Shown here piece by piece: positions 17,072 through 25,275 of a stretch of 61,792 nucleotides of DNA. Below the pieces are notes generated by a model that worked only from the letters and a program-made list of their open reading frames with translations, searched no databases and was not told the DNA's origin. Every line of letters starts with the position of its first letter. Position 1 is the first letter of the stretch. The position numbers were made by a program, and so were the translations under genes. Source of the stretch: an uncultured Spirochaetaceae bacterium (lineage in GTDB: Bacteria; Spirochaetota; Spirochaetia; Sphaerochaetales; Sphaerochaetaceae); NCBI GenBank assembly GCA_900315435.1, contig OMYY01000014.1:1-61792 (forward strand). Reading direction: 5' to 3'.

Positions 17072-17958
17072 TGAGAAACCTCTGGAAGAAAGCCCTGTTC
17101 CTGTTGCCCGCGCTGGCCATGGCCTCCATGGGACCGGCATGTGCCGACACGAACGAGGCATCCAGTTCTCTGGTCTTCAAGGCGTTCCGTAGGCCGCTGA
17201 CCACGATGGATCTGGGCGACTTCACCCTCACCATCGAGCCCTATTCGACATCCGGCACCGACAGTCAGGGCATGTGGAACGTCACCGACGCCCTTGCCGA
17301 CAGCGCTGCGGCAACCAGCGATGGCGCGACCGTCATGAATCCTGTCGGAGTCTTCACCTGGGCGTTGGACTGTACGGTCGAATCGGGTTACAGCGCAACG
17401 ATCGCGTCGACAATCAAGGTGACGTTCGCTCTCAGCGGAAGGCTGGTCAACTCCACGCTGGGCTCGCAGGATGTCGGCTACACGATGCGGATTACCGCAG
17501 AGACACCGGAGATGCTCCTGAATTCCAGACCGGTTTCCGACATGGGTATGGATACCATCGACTACTCCTCTTCCTACTACTACTCTGACACCTTGCGCGG
17601 GTACATGGGGTCGGTTTCGACCGGATCAGGCTGGTGGAGCTCAACGTATTATCTGTTCGACGCCATCTCGTTGGACGGGTCTTCCATCCCGTCGAGCAAC
17701 GCGGATTCCAGCAGTTCCACCTACTTCTTCGATCTGGACTCGGACTCCAAGAAGACCGGTAGCCTCGAGTTCACGCCGTATTACTTGCCTTACAATAGTA
17801 GGAGATGGAGGCTTCTTTCCTCGATGTGGATGCCCTATACGATCAAGCGGGGTGGAACAGGATACCTGCTTCTTGACAAAGCGGGATATGAAGCGGCGCA
17901 GAGCGTGGCCGGACGTTACCAGGCGACCATCACGGTGACGATTGAGACGGTCGTATGA
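17068..17958 (+). CDS. Secreted beta-rich protein 2
   Basis: This 296-residue protein has a signal peptide ending near ACA-DTNE (about residue 26). It is rich in Ser, Thr and Tyr, with runs such as SSSYYYS and SSSSTYFF. An MPYTIKRGG strand and the C-terminal AGRYQATITVTIETVV (281-296) match the pattern of its neighbours. The start overlaps the previous stop (ATGATGA; ATG at 17068 or 17071). The length suggests one large sandwich or two domains. I infer a periplasmic or surface subunit; there is no enzymatic motif. Confidence 0.65.
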   Translation: MMRNLWKKALFLLPALAMASMGPACADTNEASSSLVFKAFRRPLTTMDLGDFTLTIEPYSTSGTDSQGMWNVTDALADSAAATSDGATVMNPVGVFTWALDCTVESGYSATIASTIKVTFALSGRLVNSTLGSQDVGYTMRITAETPEMLLNSRPVSDMGMDTIDYSSSYYYSDTLRGYMGSVSTGSGWWSSTYYLFDAISLDGSSIPSSNADSSSSTYFFDLDSDSKKTGSLEFTPYYLPYNSRRWRLLSSMWMPYTIKRGGTGYLLLDKAGYEAAQSVAGRYQATITVTIETVV

Positions 17959-18548
17959 GAAGACATGGCCTTTGCATCTTTCTGACATTCTTCCTGCTGG
18001 TCTCCTCCCTCTGCGCGAAAGGCAGGGTGCTCGAGACCGACCGTTCGGGCATCGAGCTGACGGGCGTCATCGGGTCCACCATGAACCTGTGGGCCGATTT
18101 GAACTACAGTGGCGACTATGCCTTCTATCTGAACGACGGTATTGACAACGACAAGGCCGAATACCTTGTCAATTCGAGCGACCATGGGTACCAGATCGGT
18201 ACCTGGGGGTTGGTGAGCAACCAGGCAAACACCATGGTCACCATCACCCATGACAAGCTGAAGCCGGCCAGTGGAGGCTCTTATGGGGGAATCGAGTACC
18301 GACTGTACATCCAGTACCCGGAGCCGGACAACCTGACGGAAACGGCCAGGAGCTATTGCTACAGCTCCACGTCATACCGGCAGTCTTCGTTCTCCGTCAC
18401 CTACAACACCTCGGCGACCCTGACTTCGTTCAACAAGATGGGGCTTTTCGTGCAGTTGGACATGGACTCGCTGACGAAGCTGGACGACGACAACGCGCCT
18501 GCCGGCGAGTATGCGTCGACCATCACCCTGACGGCGTCGGCGGACTGA
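17955..18548 (+). CDS. Secreted beta-rich protein 3
   Basis: This 197-residue protein has signal peptide MRRHGLCIFLTFFLLVSSLCA. The SSLC could also act as a relaxed lipobox, which would make it a lipoprotein anchor for the set. The mature part is beta-rich, with IEYRLYIQY in the middle and the C-terminal AGEYASTITLTASAD (183-197) repeating the motif of the other three. Four-base overlap with the previous gene (ATGA) indicates coupling. Function unknown. Confidence 0.62.
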   Translation: MRRHGLCIFLTFFLLVSSLCAKGRVLETDRSGIELTGVIGSTMNLWADLNYSGDYAFYLNDGIDNDKAEYLVNSSDHGYQIGTWGLVSNQANTMVTITHDKLKPASGGSYGGIEYRLYIQYPEPDNLTETARSYCYSSTSYRQSSFSVTYNTSATLTSFNKMGLFVQLDMDSLTKLDDDNAPAGEYASTITLTASAD

Positions 18549-18558
18549 GGAGGGGCAT

Positions 18559-19884
18559 ATGGAAAAGCAGATCCTTACCATACTGGCAATGATGCTCTTC
18601 AGTGCTGCTGCAGACCTGTTCGGCGCTACCTCCATCACCTATGAGCAGACCCAGTGGACGGTCACGCAGATGACCGACCAGTCCTACGTGACGGGCGGCA
18701 TCTTCCCCTACAGCTACGATACCAAGGCTTCGTATTACATGCTGCACCTGGCTGGCAAGGTCGACCTGCAGGACATCAATACCGAGGCCATTTCCTCGCT
18801 CACCGTCAATATCACGCCCGATGCCAACGGATATTATTTCGTCTCCTCGGACAGTACCAAGGCGAAGATTCCCTATACGATCGAGGTCTTCGTCCGTTCC
18901 CGTCTGGTCAATGCCTACGCGGACACCGACATCGCTGTCACCGGAGCCGACTTCGGGGGTAGCGGCACCTACGGGTATGACGATATCCAGGGAAGCAATT
19001 CGACCCAGAAAGTGAAGTTCGTCTGGCTGAAGGACGAGTCGGCCGTCTCGATACCCATTCCTCTTGAGAACGCGGCAGGCACCAAGTACAAGAACACCCA
19101 CGTGGACATCCTGATCGTCTTCGACCGGAACTATTCCAACGTGCTGACGGACGATTACTCGACCACCTTCTACTGCAACTACACGATGGACAATAGCGAC
19201 GTGCACACCTTCCCGTTCACCATCTTGGGAACCGGCGCGCAGGAGGAACAGGATGGCCAGACGGTCAAGGACCACACCTTCAACGTCACCGCGCTGGCGC
19301 TCGCCGACCAATACCCGCTGGACGACGCCGATACGATTGCAAGCTACCAGAGCGTGGCGAACGTCTCCTATACGGCGGACATGACAGGCAAGGTCCATAC
19401 CGCGCCTTCGATTGCCGATTCGCTGTACGAGATCGTGCTGAGCCCGACCAGCGACTACACGGCCACCGGTACCTTCCGGTTCGTCAGCACGAAGGATCCC
19501 TCTGTCACCATTCCCTATTACGTGACGATGGACAGCACCCAGACGGCGACGCTTTTCATGTCTGACGTCGCCACCTATCGGGATGTCTACACGCAGACCT
19601 CCGAGAATCTCTCGGGCGACGAATATTACTCCTACGCCTATGGGACCAGTCCGAGACGTTACGTCGTGGTGCCGATGGTCCTCAGTGGGTCCGACACCGG
19701 TGGCGATTATTCGACAAAGTACTCCTACAGCGGCGACATCAAGATCCGGATTCCCGATGATGTGGTCTATGGGGATACCGGGGTCAGCTATCAGCAGGCT
19801 CTGGCCGACAATGCCACCGGCGGGTATTTCAATGCCGGTACCTTCCGGAGCACCATCTACGTGTCACTGGTTTCCCAATTCTGA
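18559..19884 (+). CDS. Secreted beta-rich protein 4, two tandem modules
   Basis: This 441-residue protein has a signal peptide of about 22 residues (ending DLFG or GA). It appears to be an internal duplication. Module 1 (about 25-225) has IPYTIEV at 104-110 and DDYSTTFYCNYT at 198-209. Module 2 (about 235-441) has IPYYVTM at 318-324 and ends AGTFRSTIYVSLVSQF (426-441). Both modules also share a G-x-FxFVS-like strand ahead of IPY. GGAGG precedes the ATG. Being last and twice as long, it could be a tip or adaptor subunit; that is inference. It is convergent with the GH43 gene, three bases away. Confidence 0.65.
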   Translation: MEKQILTILAMMLFSAAADLFGATSITYEQTQWTVTQMTDQSYVTGGIFPYSYDTKASYYMLHLAGKVDLQDINTEAISSLTVNITPDANGYYFVSSDSTKAKIPYTIEVFVRSRLVNAYADTDIAVTGADFGGSGTYGYDDIQGSNSTQKVKFVWLKDESAVSIPIPLENAAGTKYKNTHVDILIVFDRNYSNVLTDDYSTTFYCNYTMDNSDVHTFPFTILGTGAQEEQDGQTVKDHTFNVTALALADQYPLDDADTIASYQSVANVSYTADMTGKVHTAPSIADSLYEIVLSPTSDYTATGTFRFVSTKDPSVTIPYYVTMDSTQTATLFMSDVATYRDVYTQTSENLSGDEYYSYAYGTSPRRYVVVPMVLSGSDTGGDYSTKYSYSGDIKIRIPDDVVYGDTGVSYQQALADNATGGYFNAGTFRSTIYVSLVSQF

Positions 19885-19887
19885 ATT

Positions 19888-21414
19888 TCAAATCCATGAG
19901 CCGGGAGTGAGGACAGGTTGCACCCAGTCGTCCTCTTGGGCATGGAGCGAGATTCCGTCCAGGAAGGTCGCCTTGCCATAGGCGGACCAGATGGCATAGA
20001 GGGTGCCGGTGAAGCTTCCGTCGAAGGACGCGCTGGTGCTCATGCCGTAGATGGCTGCTTTGGAAAGCTGGATGCCGTCTACCGTGAAGGTGTACCACTG
20101 CCGGTCGGAATGGATGCCAAGGGCGAGCGTCCGGGTCCGGTCAAGCAGGATGCTTTCCGTCCGTACCTGTACCCCATGGATCTGCCTGTCCAGGGAGACG
20201 CGGACCAAGCCGCCCTCGTTTTCCACGGTAACCGCATAGAAATAGTTCGAGTTGTGGTAGACGGCGATGCCGGCCATCTCCTCGAGGCTGGACAGATCCA
20301 GCTTCACCTCGTAATCGGTGACGAATTCCGGTTGGCGCAATCCCAGCAGGGTAGGGTGGCCAAGGTGGCGCCCGATGGGGCAGGTGCCCTCCAGCGTCAA
20401 GGTCTTCGTCTCCGGGTCGAGCCGGTACCGGTCGAAAGCGGGGACCCGCACCTTGAGGAATGGGAATCCGGCAAGCGGCCTGTCGAAAGGAACGGAAAGG
20501 TCGCTGCGGTCTTCCATCTGCGTGTAGCCACCTGCCATCTGCAGTTCCACAAAGCCGTCATGCCCGACCACCGGCCATCCGTCCTTCCAGGTCACCGGGG
20601 CGAGAAACGTTTCCCTTCCCAGGTTCTTGCCCATGGTTTTCATCGGTGTCCTGGTGGCGAGGAACACGGCGTACCAGTCGTTTCTGTCGGTAAGGAACAG
20701 GTCGGCATGGCCGGTACACTGGATTTCGTGTCCTTTCCGGTCGGCATGGCTGAGTGCGGGGTTGTGGGGGCCGGGTGCATAGGGTCCGAAGATATCTTTG
20801 GAGCGAAGCATGCAGATATGGTGGCCGGAGCCGGTCCCACCCTCGCTGACCAACAGGTAATACCAGTTGTCAAGGTTGTAGATGTGGGGGCCTTCGACCG
20901 AATGGCCTCCGCATCCGTACGTCAAGAGCCGCATGGTTCCGGCAAGCTTTCCGGTCATGGGGTCTATGAACTGGCCGAAGATGCCCTGCCTGCCCTGCTC
21001 GTCCCTGCCGTTGGAGCAGTAGAAGCAGCGGCCGTCCTCCAAAAAGAGCAGGGAAGGGTCGATGCCGTCGCGGGCGATGAAGGAGGGCTTGGTCCAAGGC
21101 CCGTGGATGTCCGGGGCGCTGACGACAAAGTTCTGGTGGGTGAACTTGTTGGTGCAGACCACGAAGAAGCGTCCTTCGTGAAAGCGAATCGTCGGGGCAT
21201 AGAGGCCTTGGTTGTTCTCGCTGGCAGTCAGGTCCAGATGTTCCTCATCGGTCAGGACGCTGCCGGCATAGGACCAGTTGACCAGGTCTTTGCTTTCCCA
21301 GATGGGGAGTCCGGGGAAGTACTCGAAGGTCGAGGTGACCACATAGTAAGTGCCGTCTGCAAAGCAGATGGAAGGGTCCGGATTGAATCCGCGGATGATC
21401 GGGTTGTGTATCAT
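19888..21414 (-). CDS. Glycoside hydrolase family 43 (beta-xylosidase/arabinofuranosidase-like)
   Basis: This 508-residue enzyme lacks a signal peptide, so it acts on imported oligosaccharides. The GH43 five-bladed propeller shows all three carboxylates: Asp13 (NPDPS, base), Asp119 (IDPS, pKa modulator) and Glu174 (VEGPHIY, acid). From about residue 320 a C-terminal beta-sandwich typical of XynB-type GH43 enzymes follows (DYEVKLDLSSLEEMAGIAVYHNSNYF). It is divergent from the sugar ABC operon at 21679, with which it shares a candidate operator. Xylosidase or arabinofuranosidase activity is likely; the exact glycan is open. Confidence 0.93.
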   Translation of the reverse strand: MIHNPIIRGFNPDPSICFADGTYYVVTSTFEYFPGLPIWESKDLVNWSYAGSVLTDEEHLDLTASENNQGLYAPTIRFHEGRFFVVCTNKFTHQNFVVSAPDIHGPWTKPSFIARDGIDPSLLFLEDGRCFYCSNGRDEQGRQGIFGQFIDPMTGKLAGTMRLLTYGCGGHSVEGPHIYNLDNWYYLLVSEGGTGSGHHICMLRSKDIFGPYAPGPHNPALSHADRKGHEIQCTGHADLFLTDRNDWYAVFLATRTPMKTMGKNLGRETFLAPVTWKDGWPVVGHDGFVELQMAGGYTQMEDRSDLSVPFDRPLAGFPFLKVRVPAFDRYRLDPETKTLTLEGTCPIGRHLGHPTLLGLRQPEFVTDYEVKLDLSSLEEMAGIAVYHNSNYFYAVTVENEGGLVRVSLDRQIHGVQVRTESILLDRTRTLALGIHSDRQWYTFTVDGIQLSKAAIYGMSTSASFDGSFTGTLYAIWSAYGKATFLDGISLHAQEDDWVQPVLTPGSWI

Positions 21415-21422
21415 GACTGTCC

Positions 21423-21462
21423 AGCGTATCCCTCTTTCCGGGCATCGTCAAACTGGCAATTT
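21423..21462 (-). promoter_or_regulatory. GH43 promoter with operator copy 1
   Basis: On the minus strand a -35 TTGACG (complement of 21446-21451) and -10 TACGCT (complement of 21423-21428) are spaced by 17 bp. The 13-bp near-palindrome AAACTGGCAATTT occupies 21450-21462 and touches the -35. Confidence 0.5.
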
Positions 21463-21611
21463 TGCCTCGACCTGCCATTCTTTACCAGGAGAGGAACATG
21501 TGATTTCCTGCAAAAACGTAAAACAACGCTTCTGTTTGCGTATTTTGGAGACTTTTGAAGCGTTCTCCTTCCCTTGTCTCGGACAAGGTAAAAAATGGCA
21601 TGTCAATTTTG

Positions 21612-21651
21612 AAACTGGCAATTTACAGCTTGGAGAAACCGTTTCGATAAT
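21612..21651 (+). promoter_or_regulatory. Sugar ABC operon promoter with operator copy 2
   Basis: A -35 TTTACA (21622-21627), an 18-bp spacer and -10 GATAAT (21646-21651) precede the permease gene. The same 13-mer AAACTGGCAATTT lies at 21612-21624, overlapping the -35, and a second palindrome GAAACCGTTTC (21635-21645) fills the spacer. Both are well placed for repression. Confidence 0.55.
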
Positions 21652-21678
21652 GGATGCATTCAATGGCAGGAGGAACGC

Positions 21679-22638
21679 ATGCGTTTCCAACACACGAAGC
21701 AGGGTGCAGGCAGTCCCGGACAGGATCTTCCGCTTTCTGCGAAAATCAAGAAGGACTGGTTGTTGAACAGAAGCCTGTACGCGCTGTTCATTCCGGTGCT
21801 TGTCTATTACATCATTTTCCAATACGGGCCCATGTTCGGCTTGATCATATCCTTTGAGAACTACAAGCCTGCAACCGGGTTCTTCCATAGCAGGTGGGTC
21901 GGTTTCAAGCATTTCAACGCGTTCTTCCATGATTTCTATTTCCAGCGGGTATTGATGAACACGATCAGGATCTCCATCACCAACCTGGTCTTCACCTTCC
22001 CGATGCCGATTCTTCTGGCGCTCTTGATCAACGACCTGAGGACCCGGTGGTTCAGCCGGACGGTGCAGACAATCACCTATATTCCGCACTTCATCTCCAT
22101 CGTCGTCACCGTCTCGATCATGAAAGACCTGACCAACCAGGATGGCGCGATCAGCCTGTTTTTGGCCCATTTCGGCTGGAAGCCGGTCTCCATGCTGAAC
22201 GACAAGGCGTTCTTCATTCCGCTGTACGTGATCAGCAACATCTGGCAGAACATGGGATGGAACTGCATCATCTACCTCTCGGCCCTGCTGGCCATCGACC
22301 AGGAACTGTATGAAGCAGCCAAGATCGACGGAGCCGGCAAGCTCAGACAGCTGGTCAGCGTCACGATTCCCTGCCTGCTTCCCACGATTGTCATCATGCT
22401 GATCATGCAGATCGGGAAGATGTTCAACATCGGTTACGAGAAGATCCTGCTCATGTACAACCCGTTGACCTACGAGGTGGCGGATGTCATTTCGACCTAC
22501 GTCTACCGCAAGGGCCTTCTGGAAATGAACTGGTCCTATTCGGCCGCCGTGGGCATGTTCAACTCCATTGTCAGCTTCGCGCTGGTCTGGGGTGCCAACA
22601 AATTCAGCAAGAAAGTTGCCGGCAGCAGCCTGTGGTGA
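21679..22638 (+). CDS. Sugar ABC transporter permease, LplB/YtcP-group (first subunit)
   Basis: This 319-residue inner-membrane permease of the carbohydrate family has a cytoplasmic N-tail followed by the LNRSLYALFIPVLVYYIIFQYGPMFG helix and the usual six-helix core. The EAA loop is YEAAKIDGAGKLRQLVSVTIPCL. AGGAGG precedes the ATG. It pairs with the next permease and with the binding protein at 27678, but no ATPase is encoded in the locus. A shared MsmX-type ATPase elsewhere in the genome is therefore expected, as is usual for this family. Confidence 0.92.
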   Translation: MRFQHTKQGAGSPGQDLPLSAKIKKDWLLNRSLYALFIPVLVYYIIFQYGPMFGLIISFENYKPATGFFHSRWVGFKHFNAFFHDFYFQRVLMNTIRISITNLVFTFPMPILLALLINDLRTRWFSRTVQTITYIPHFISIVVTVSIMKDLTNQDGAISLFLAHFGWKPVSMLNDKAFFIPLYVISNIWQNMGWNCIIYLSALLAIDQELYEAAKIDGAGKLRQLVSVTIPCLLPTIVIMLIMQIGKMFNIGYEKILLMYNPLTYEVADVISTYVYRKGLLEMNWSYSAAVGMFNSIVSFALVWGANKFSKKVAGSSLW

Positions 22639-22646
22639 GGTGAGAG

Positions 22647-23525
22647 ATGAAAGTACGATATACCGCTGGCGAACAGGCTTTCCACGTTGTCAACGTGATC
22701 CTGTGCACGTTTTTCAGCCTTTGTGTGCTGATTCCTGTCTTGAACATCGTCTTCGCATCGCTTTCCGATCCGATCGAGGTGATGAAGCACTCGGGCATCT
22801 TCTGGCATCCGATGCATTTCTCCACGGTCAGCTACGGCATGGTCATGCGCAACCGCAACATCCTGACCGGGTATGCCAACACGATCTTCGTCGTGGTGGT
22901 GGGGACTTCGATCAATGTCGTCCTGTCGCTGATCGGCGCCTACTGCCTGTCCCGCAAGGGAGTCATGTTGAACAAGTTCTTCACCATGGCAATCGTGTTC
23001 ACCATGTATTTCCAGGGCGGCACGATTCCGACCTATCTGATCGTCCAGAACCTGCACCTGACCGGCAGCCGCTGGTCCCTGATCCTGCCGGGCGCGATCA
23101 GCACCTTCAACATGATTGTCATGAGGACCGCCATGGCTGCGGTGCCGGACAGTCTGCCCGAGTCGGCCAAGATCGACGGAGCCGGGCATGTGACGATCCT
23201 GTTCCAGATCATGGCGCCATTGACCAAGGCGACCATCGCCGTCATCACCCTGTACTACGCCGTCGCCCACTGGAACTCCTGGTTCCCGGCCATGATCTAC
23301 CTGCACAAGCAGAGCATGTATCCCTTGCAGCTGGTCTTGCGCCAGATCCTGATCGAGGACGACACCGACATCATGACCAGCGGCGTGGAGGACGCGCTTG
23401 CCATGGCCAGTGATACGGTCAAGTACGCCACCATCGTCGTGGCCACCGCCCCGATCCTGGCGGTGTATCCGTTCCTGCAGAAATATTTTGTCAAAGGCGT
23501 CATGATCGGCGCCGTAAAGGGGTGA
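22647..23525 (+). CDS. Sugar ABC transporter permease, LplC/YtcP-group (second subunit)
   Basis: This 292-residue partner permease starts with a hydrophobic helix and ends in QKYFVKGVMIGAVKG, a typical C-terminus of this group. The EAA loop is PESAKIDGAGHVTILFQIMAP. Eight bases separate it from the first permease. Together they suit oligosaccharides such as oligouronides or rhamnogalacturonan fragments in characterised relatives; the actual ligand is unknown. Confidence 0.93.
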   Translation: MKVRYTAGEQAFHVVNVILCTFFSLCVLIPVLNIVFASLSDPIEVMKHSGIFWHPMHFSTVSYGMVMRNRNILTGYANTIFVVVVGTSINVVLSLIGAYCLSRKGVMLNKFFTMAIVFTMYFQGGTIPTYLIVQNLHLTGSRWSLILPGAISTFNMIVMRTAMAAVPDSLPESAKIDGAGHVTILFQIMAPLTKATIAVITLYYAVAHWNSWFPAMIYLHKQSMYPLQLVLRQILIEDDTDIMTSGVEDALAMASDTVKYATIVVATAPILAVYPFLQKYFVKGVMIGAVKG

Positions 23526-23529
23526 GTGT

Positions 23530-24528
23530 ATGAGAGTGCCGTATGAGACGATGACCAGAGAGTTCGAGCGTGTCTTGCACAAATATGGAATTACCGGAGA
23601 GGATGCCAAGCTCAGCGCAAAGCTGTACGCCGACGCCTCCGCCGACGGAGTGTACACCCATGGCCTGAACCGGTTTCCCAAGTTCATCAAGAGCATCCAG
23701 CAGGGTGCCGTCGATGTGACCAAGCGGGCCGTCAAGGTGGAGGGATTCGGCAGCATGGAGCGCTGGGACGGACAGCGGGGGCCGGGCAACCTGAACGCCT
23801 GGATCTGCACCCAGCGCTGCATCCAGCTGGCCAAGAAACACACGGTGGGCGTGGTCGCGCTTCGGAACAACAACCACTGGATGCGGCCGGGCAACTACGG
23901 CATCGAGATGACCAGGCACGATTGTATCGGCATGCTGTGGACAAACACGACTCCGAACATGCCCGCCTGGGGCGGCAAGGACGCCAAGCTCGGCAACAAC
24001 CCGATGGTGGTCGCCGTCCCCTACAAGGACAGCCCGGTGGTCGTCGATGTCGCGATGAGCATGTTCAGCTATGGAAAATTGGAGAAATACAAGAGGGAAG
24101 GGGTCATGTGCCCCGTGGACGGCGGTATCGACAGGGATGGCAATATCACCCGTGATCCCGCCAAGATCCTGGAGACCCATCAAGTCCTTCCGATCGGCTA
24201 CTGGAAGGGCAGCGGGCTCTCGCTGACCCTCGATCTGATTGCTGCCACGCTCTCGGGCGGCACCACGACCCGCGGAGTAGGCGAGCTGCCCTACGAGACA
24301 AGTCTTTCCCAGTTCTTCCTGGCCGTCGACCTTTCCCAGCTCCCCGACCGTGCCGAGCGCGAGCGGCAGATCGGGCTGACGCTGGCTGACATGCAGGAAT
24401 CGATTCCGGTCACCGAGGGTCGCAAGGTCCACTATCCTGGCCAAGGAATGAAGGCCAAGCATGAGGAATCGATGCAAGAGGGTGTGGTGGTCGACGACGG
24501 CATCTGGCAGTCCGTCCTGGAGATGTGA
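23530..24528 (+). CDS. Malate/L-lactate dehydrogenase family, 2,3-diketo-L-gulonate reductase-like
   Basis: This 332-residue NAD(P)H-dependent oxidoreductase belongs to the Ldh_2 fold. It matches the YiaK/DlgD branch: DGVYTHGLNRFPKF near residues 39-52, NNNHWMRPGNYG around 116-127 (catalytic-type His), and GYWKGSGLSLTLDLIAA near 225-240. DlgD reduces 2,3-diketo-L-gulonate in ascorbate and uronate-related pathways. Here it sits four bases after the permease, so a keto-acid or keto-uronate derived from the imported glycan is the likely substrate. Confidence 0.85.
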   Translation: MRVPYETMTREFERVLHKYGITGEDAKLSAKLYADASADGVYTHGLNRFPKFIKSIQQGAVDVTKRAVKVEGFGSMERWDGQRGPGNLNAWICTQRCIQLAKKHTVGVVALRNNNHWMRPGNYGIEMTRHDCIGMLWTNTTPNMPAWGGKDAKLGNNPMVVAVPYKDSPVVVDVAMSMFSYGKLEKYKREGVMCPVDGGIDRDGNITRDPAKILETHQVLPIGYWKGSGLSLTLDLIAATLSGGTTTRGVGELPYETSLSQFFLAVDLSQLPDRAERERQIGLTLADMQESIPVTEGRKVHYPGQGMKAKHEESMQEGVVVDDGIWQSVLEM

Positions 24529-24530
24529 GG

Positions 24531-25274
24531 ATGCTCAGAGCCGGGTTGGTCTCCGCGACCTTCAAGAAACATCCTGCCGACGAGGTGATTGTGCTTGCCG
24601 GCTCTGCCGGCCTGTCCGGCATCGAGTGGAGCGAGAACCATCATCTGGAGAAGGGAAACACCGCCATGGCGAGGGAGATTCGTTTGCGGAGTCTCGACGC
24701 GGGACTTGCGGTTGCGAGCTACGGTTCCTACTACCGTCTCGGCCAGCACATGGATTTCCGTCCGAGTATGGAAAGCGCCGTGGCTCTCGGCGCCCCGTAC
24801 ATCCGGATCTGGGCGGGGACGAAACCTTCCTCCCAGGTCGGCGCGGACGAGTTCGACAATTTGGTCCGGGAGGCAAAGGACGCCGCGCACCTTGCCCAGG
24901 ACAACGGGATGGTGGTCGCGCTCGAGTGGCATAAGAACACCCTGACCGACACCAACGAGAGCGGCCTGAGACTGCTTCAGGCGGTGGACAGCCCGGCGTT
25001 CAAGACGTTCTGGCAGCCGACGCAGGCCCTTTCCGTGCCCCAGCGCTGCCAAGGGCTGGAGATGGTCGGCGCGTATCTGGCCAACATCCATGTGTACTAT
25101 TGGGACGCGTCGGGAAGGCGGCCGCTTTCGGAAGGCGAGCCGGATTGGAAACAGTATTTCTCCAAGATCAAGGGTGACCATTGGGCCCTGTTGGAGTTTG
25201 TCAAAGGCGATACGGTCGGGCAGTTCCATGAGGACGCAAGGACGTTGCTCGGCTGGGTGAAGAGGAGTGTGTGA
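24531..25274 (+). CDS. Sugar phosphate isomerase/epimerase-like TIM-barrel protein
   Basis: This 247-residue protein has the xylose-isomerase-like AP-endonuclease-2 fold. Visible elements are GIEWSENHHL, the strand IRIWAG, ALEWHKNTLTD with a metal-ligand-type Glu and His, and NIHVYYWD with a late His. I start at ATG 24531, which has GGAG eight bases upstream; a GTG at 24525 is possible. Tight spacing on both sides places it in the catabolic operon. It probably isomerises or epimerises a sugar intermediate; the exact reaction is not evident. Confidence 0.75.
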   Translation: MLRAGLVSATFKKHPADEVIVLAGSAGLSGIEWSENHHLEKGNTAMAREIRLRSLDAGLAVASYGSYYRLGQHMDFRPSMESAVALGAPYIRIWAGTKPSSQVGADEFDNLVREAKDAAHLAQDNGMVVALEWHKNTLTDTNESGLRLLQAVDSPAFKTFWQPTQALSVPQRCQGLEMVGAYLANIHVYYWDASGRRPLSEGEPDWKQYFSKIKGDHWALLEFVKGDTVGQFHEDARTLLGWVKRSV

Positions 25275-25275
25275 G

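Noticed and set aside
16151-17161. Minus-strand frame from the intergenic gap into the secreted-protein genes
   Set aside because: Most of it is antisense to two coupled secreted-protein genes; the part in the gap has no ribosome site or recognisable domain.
19918-21558. 546-codon plus-strand frame opposite the GH43 gene
   Set aside because: GH43 has all catalytic residues on the minus strand; the opposite frame shows no domain.
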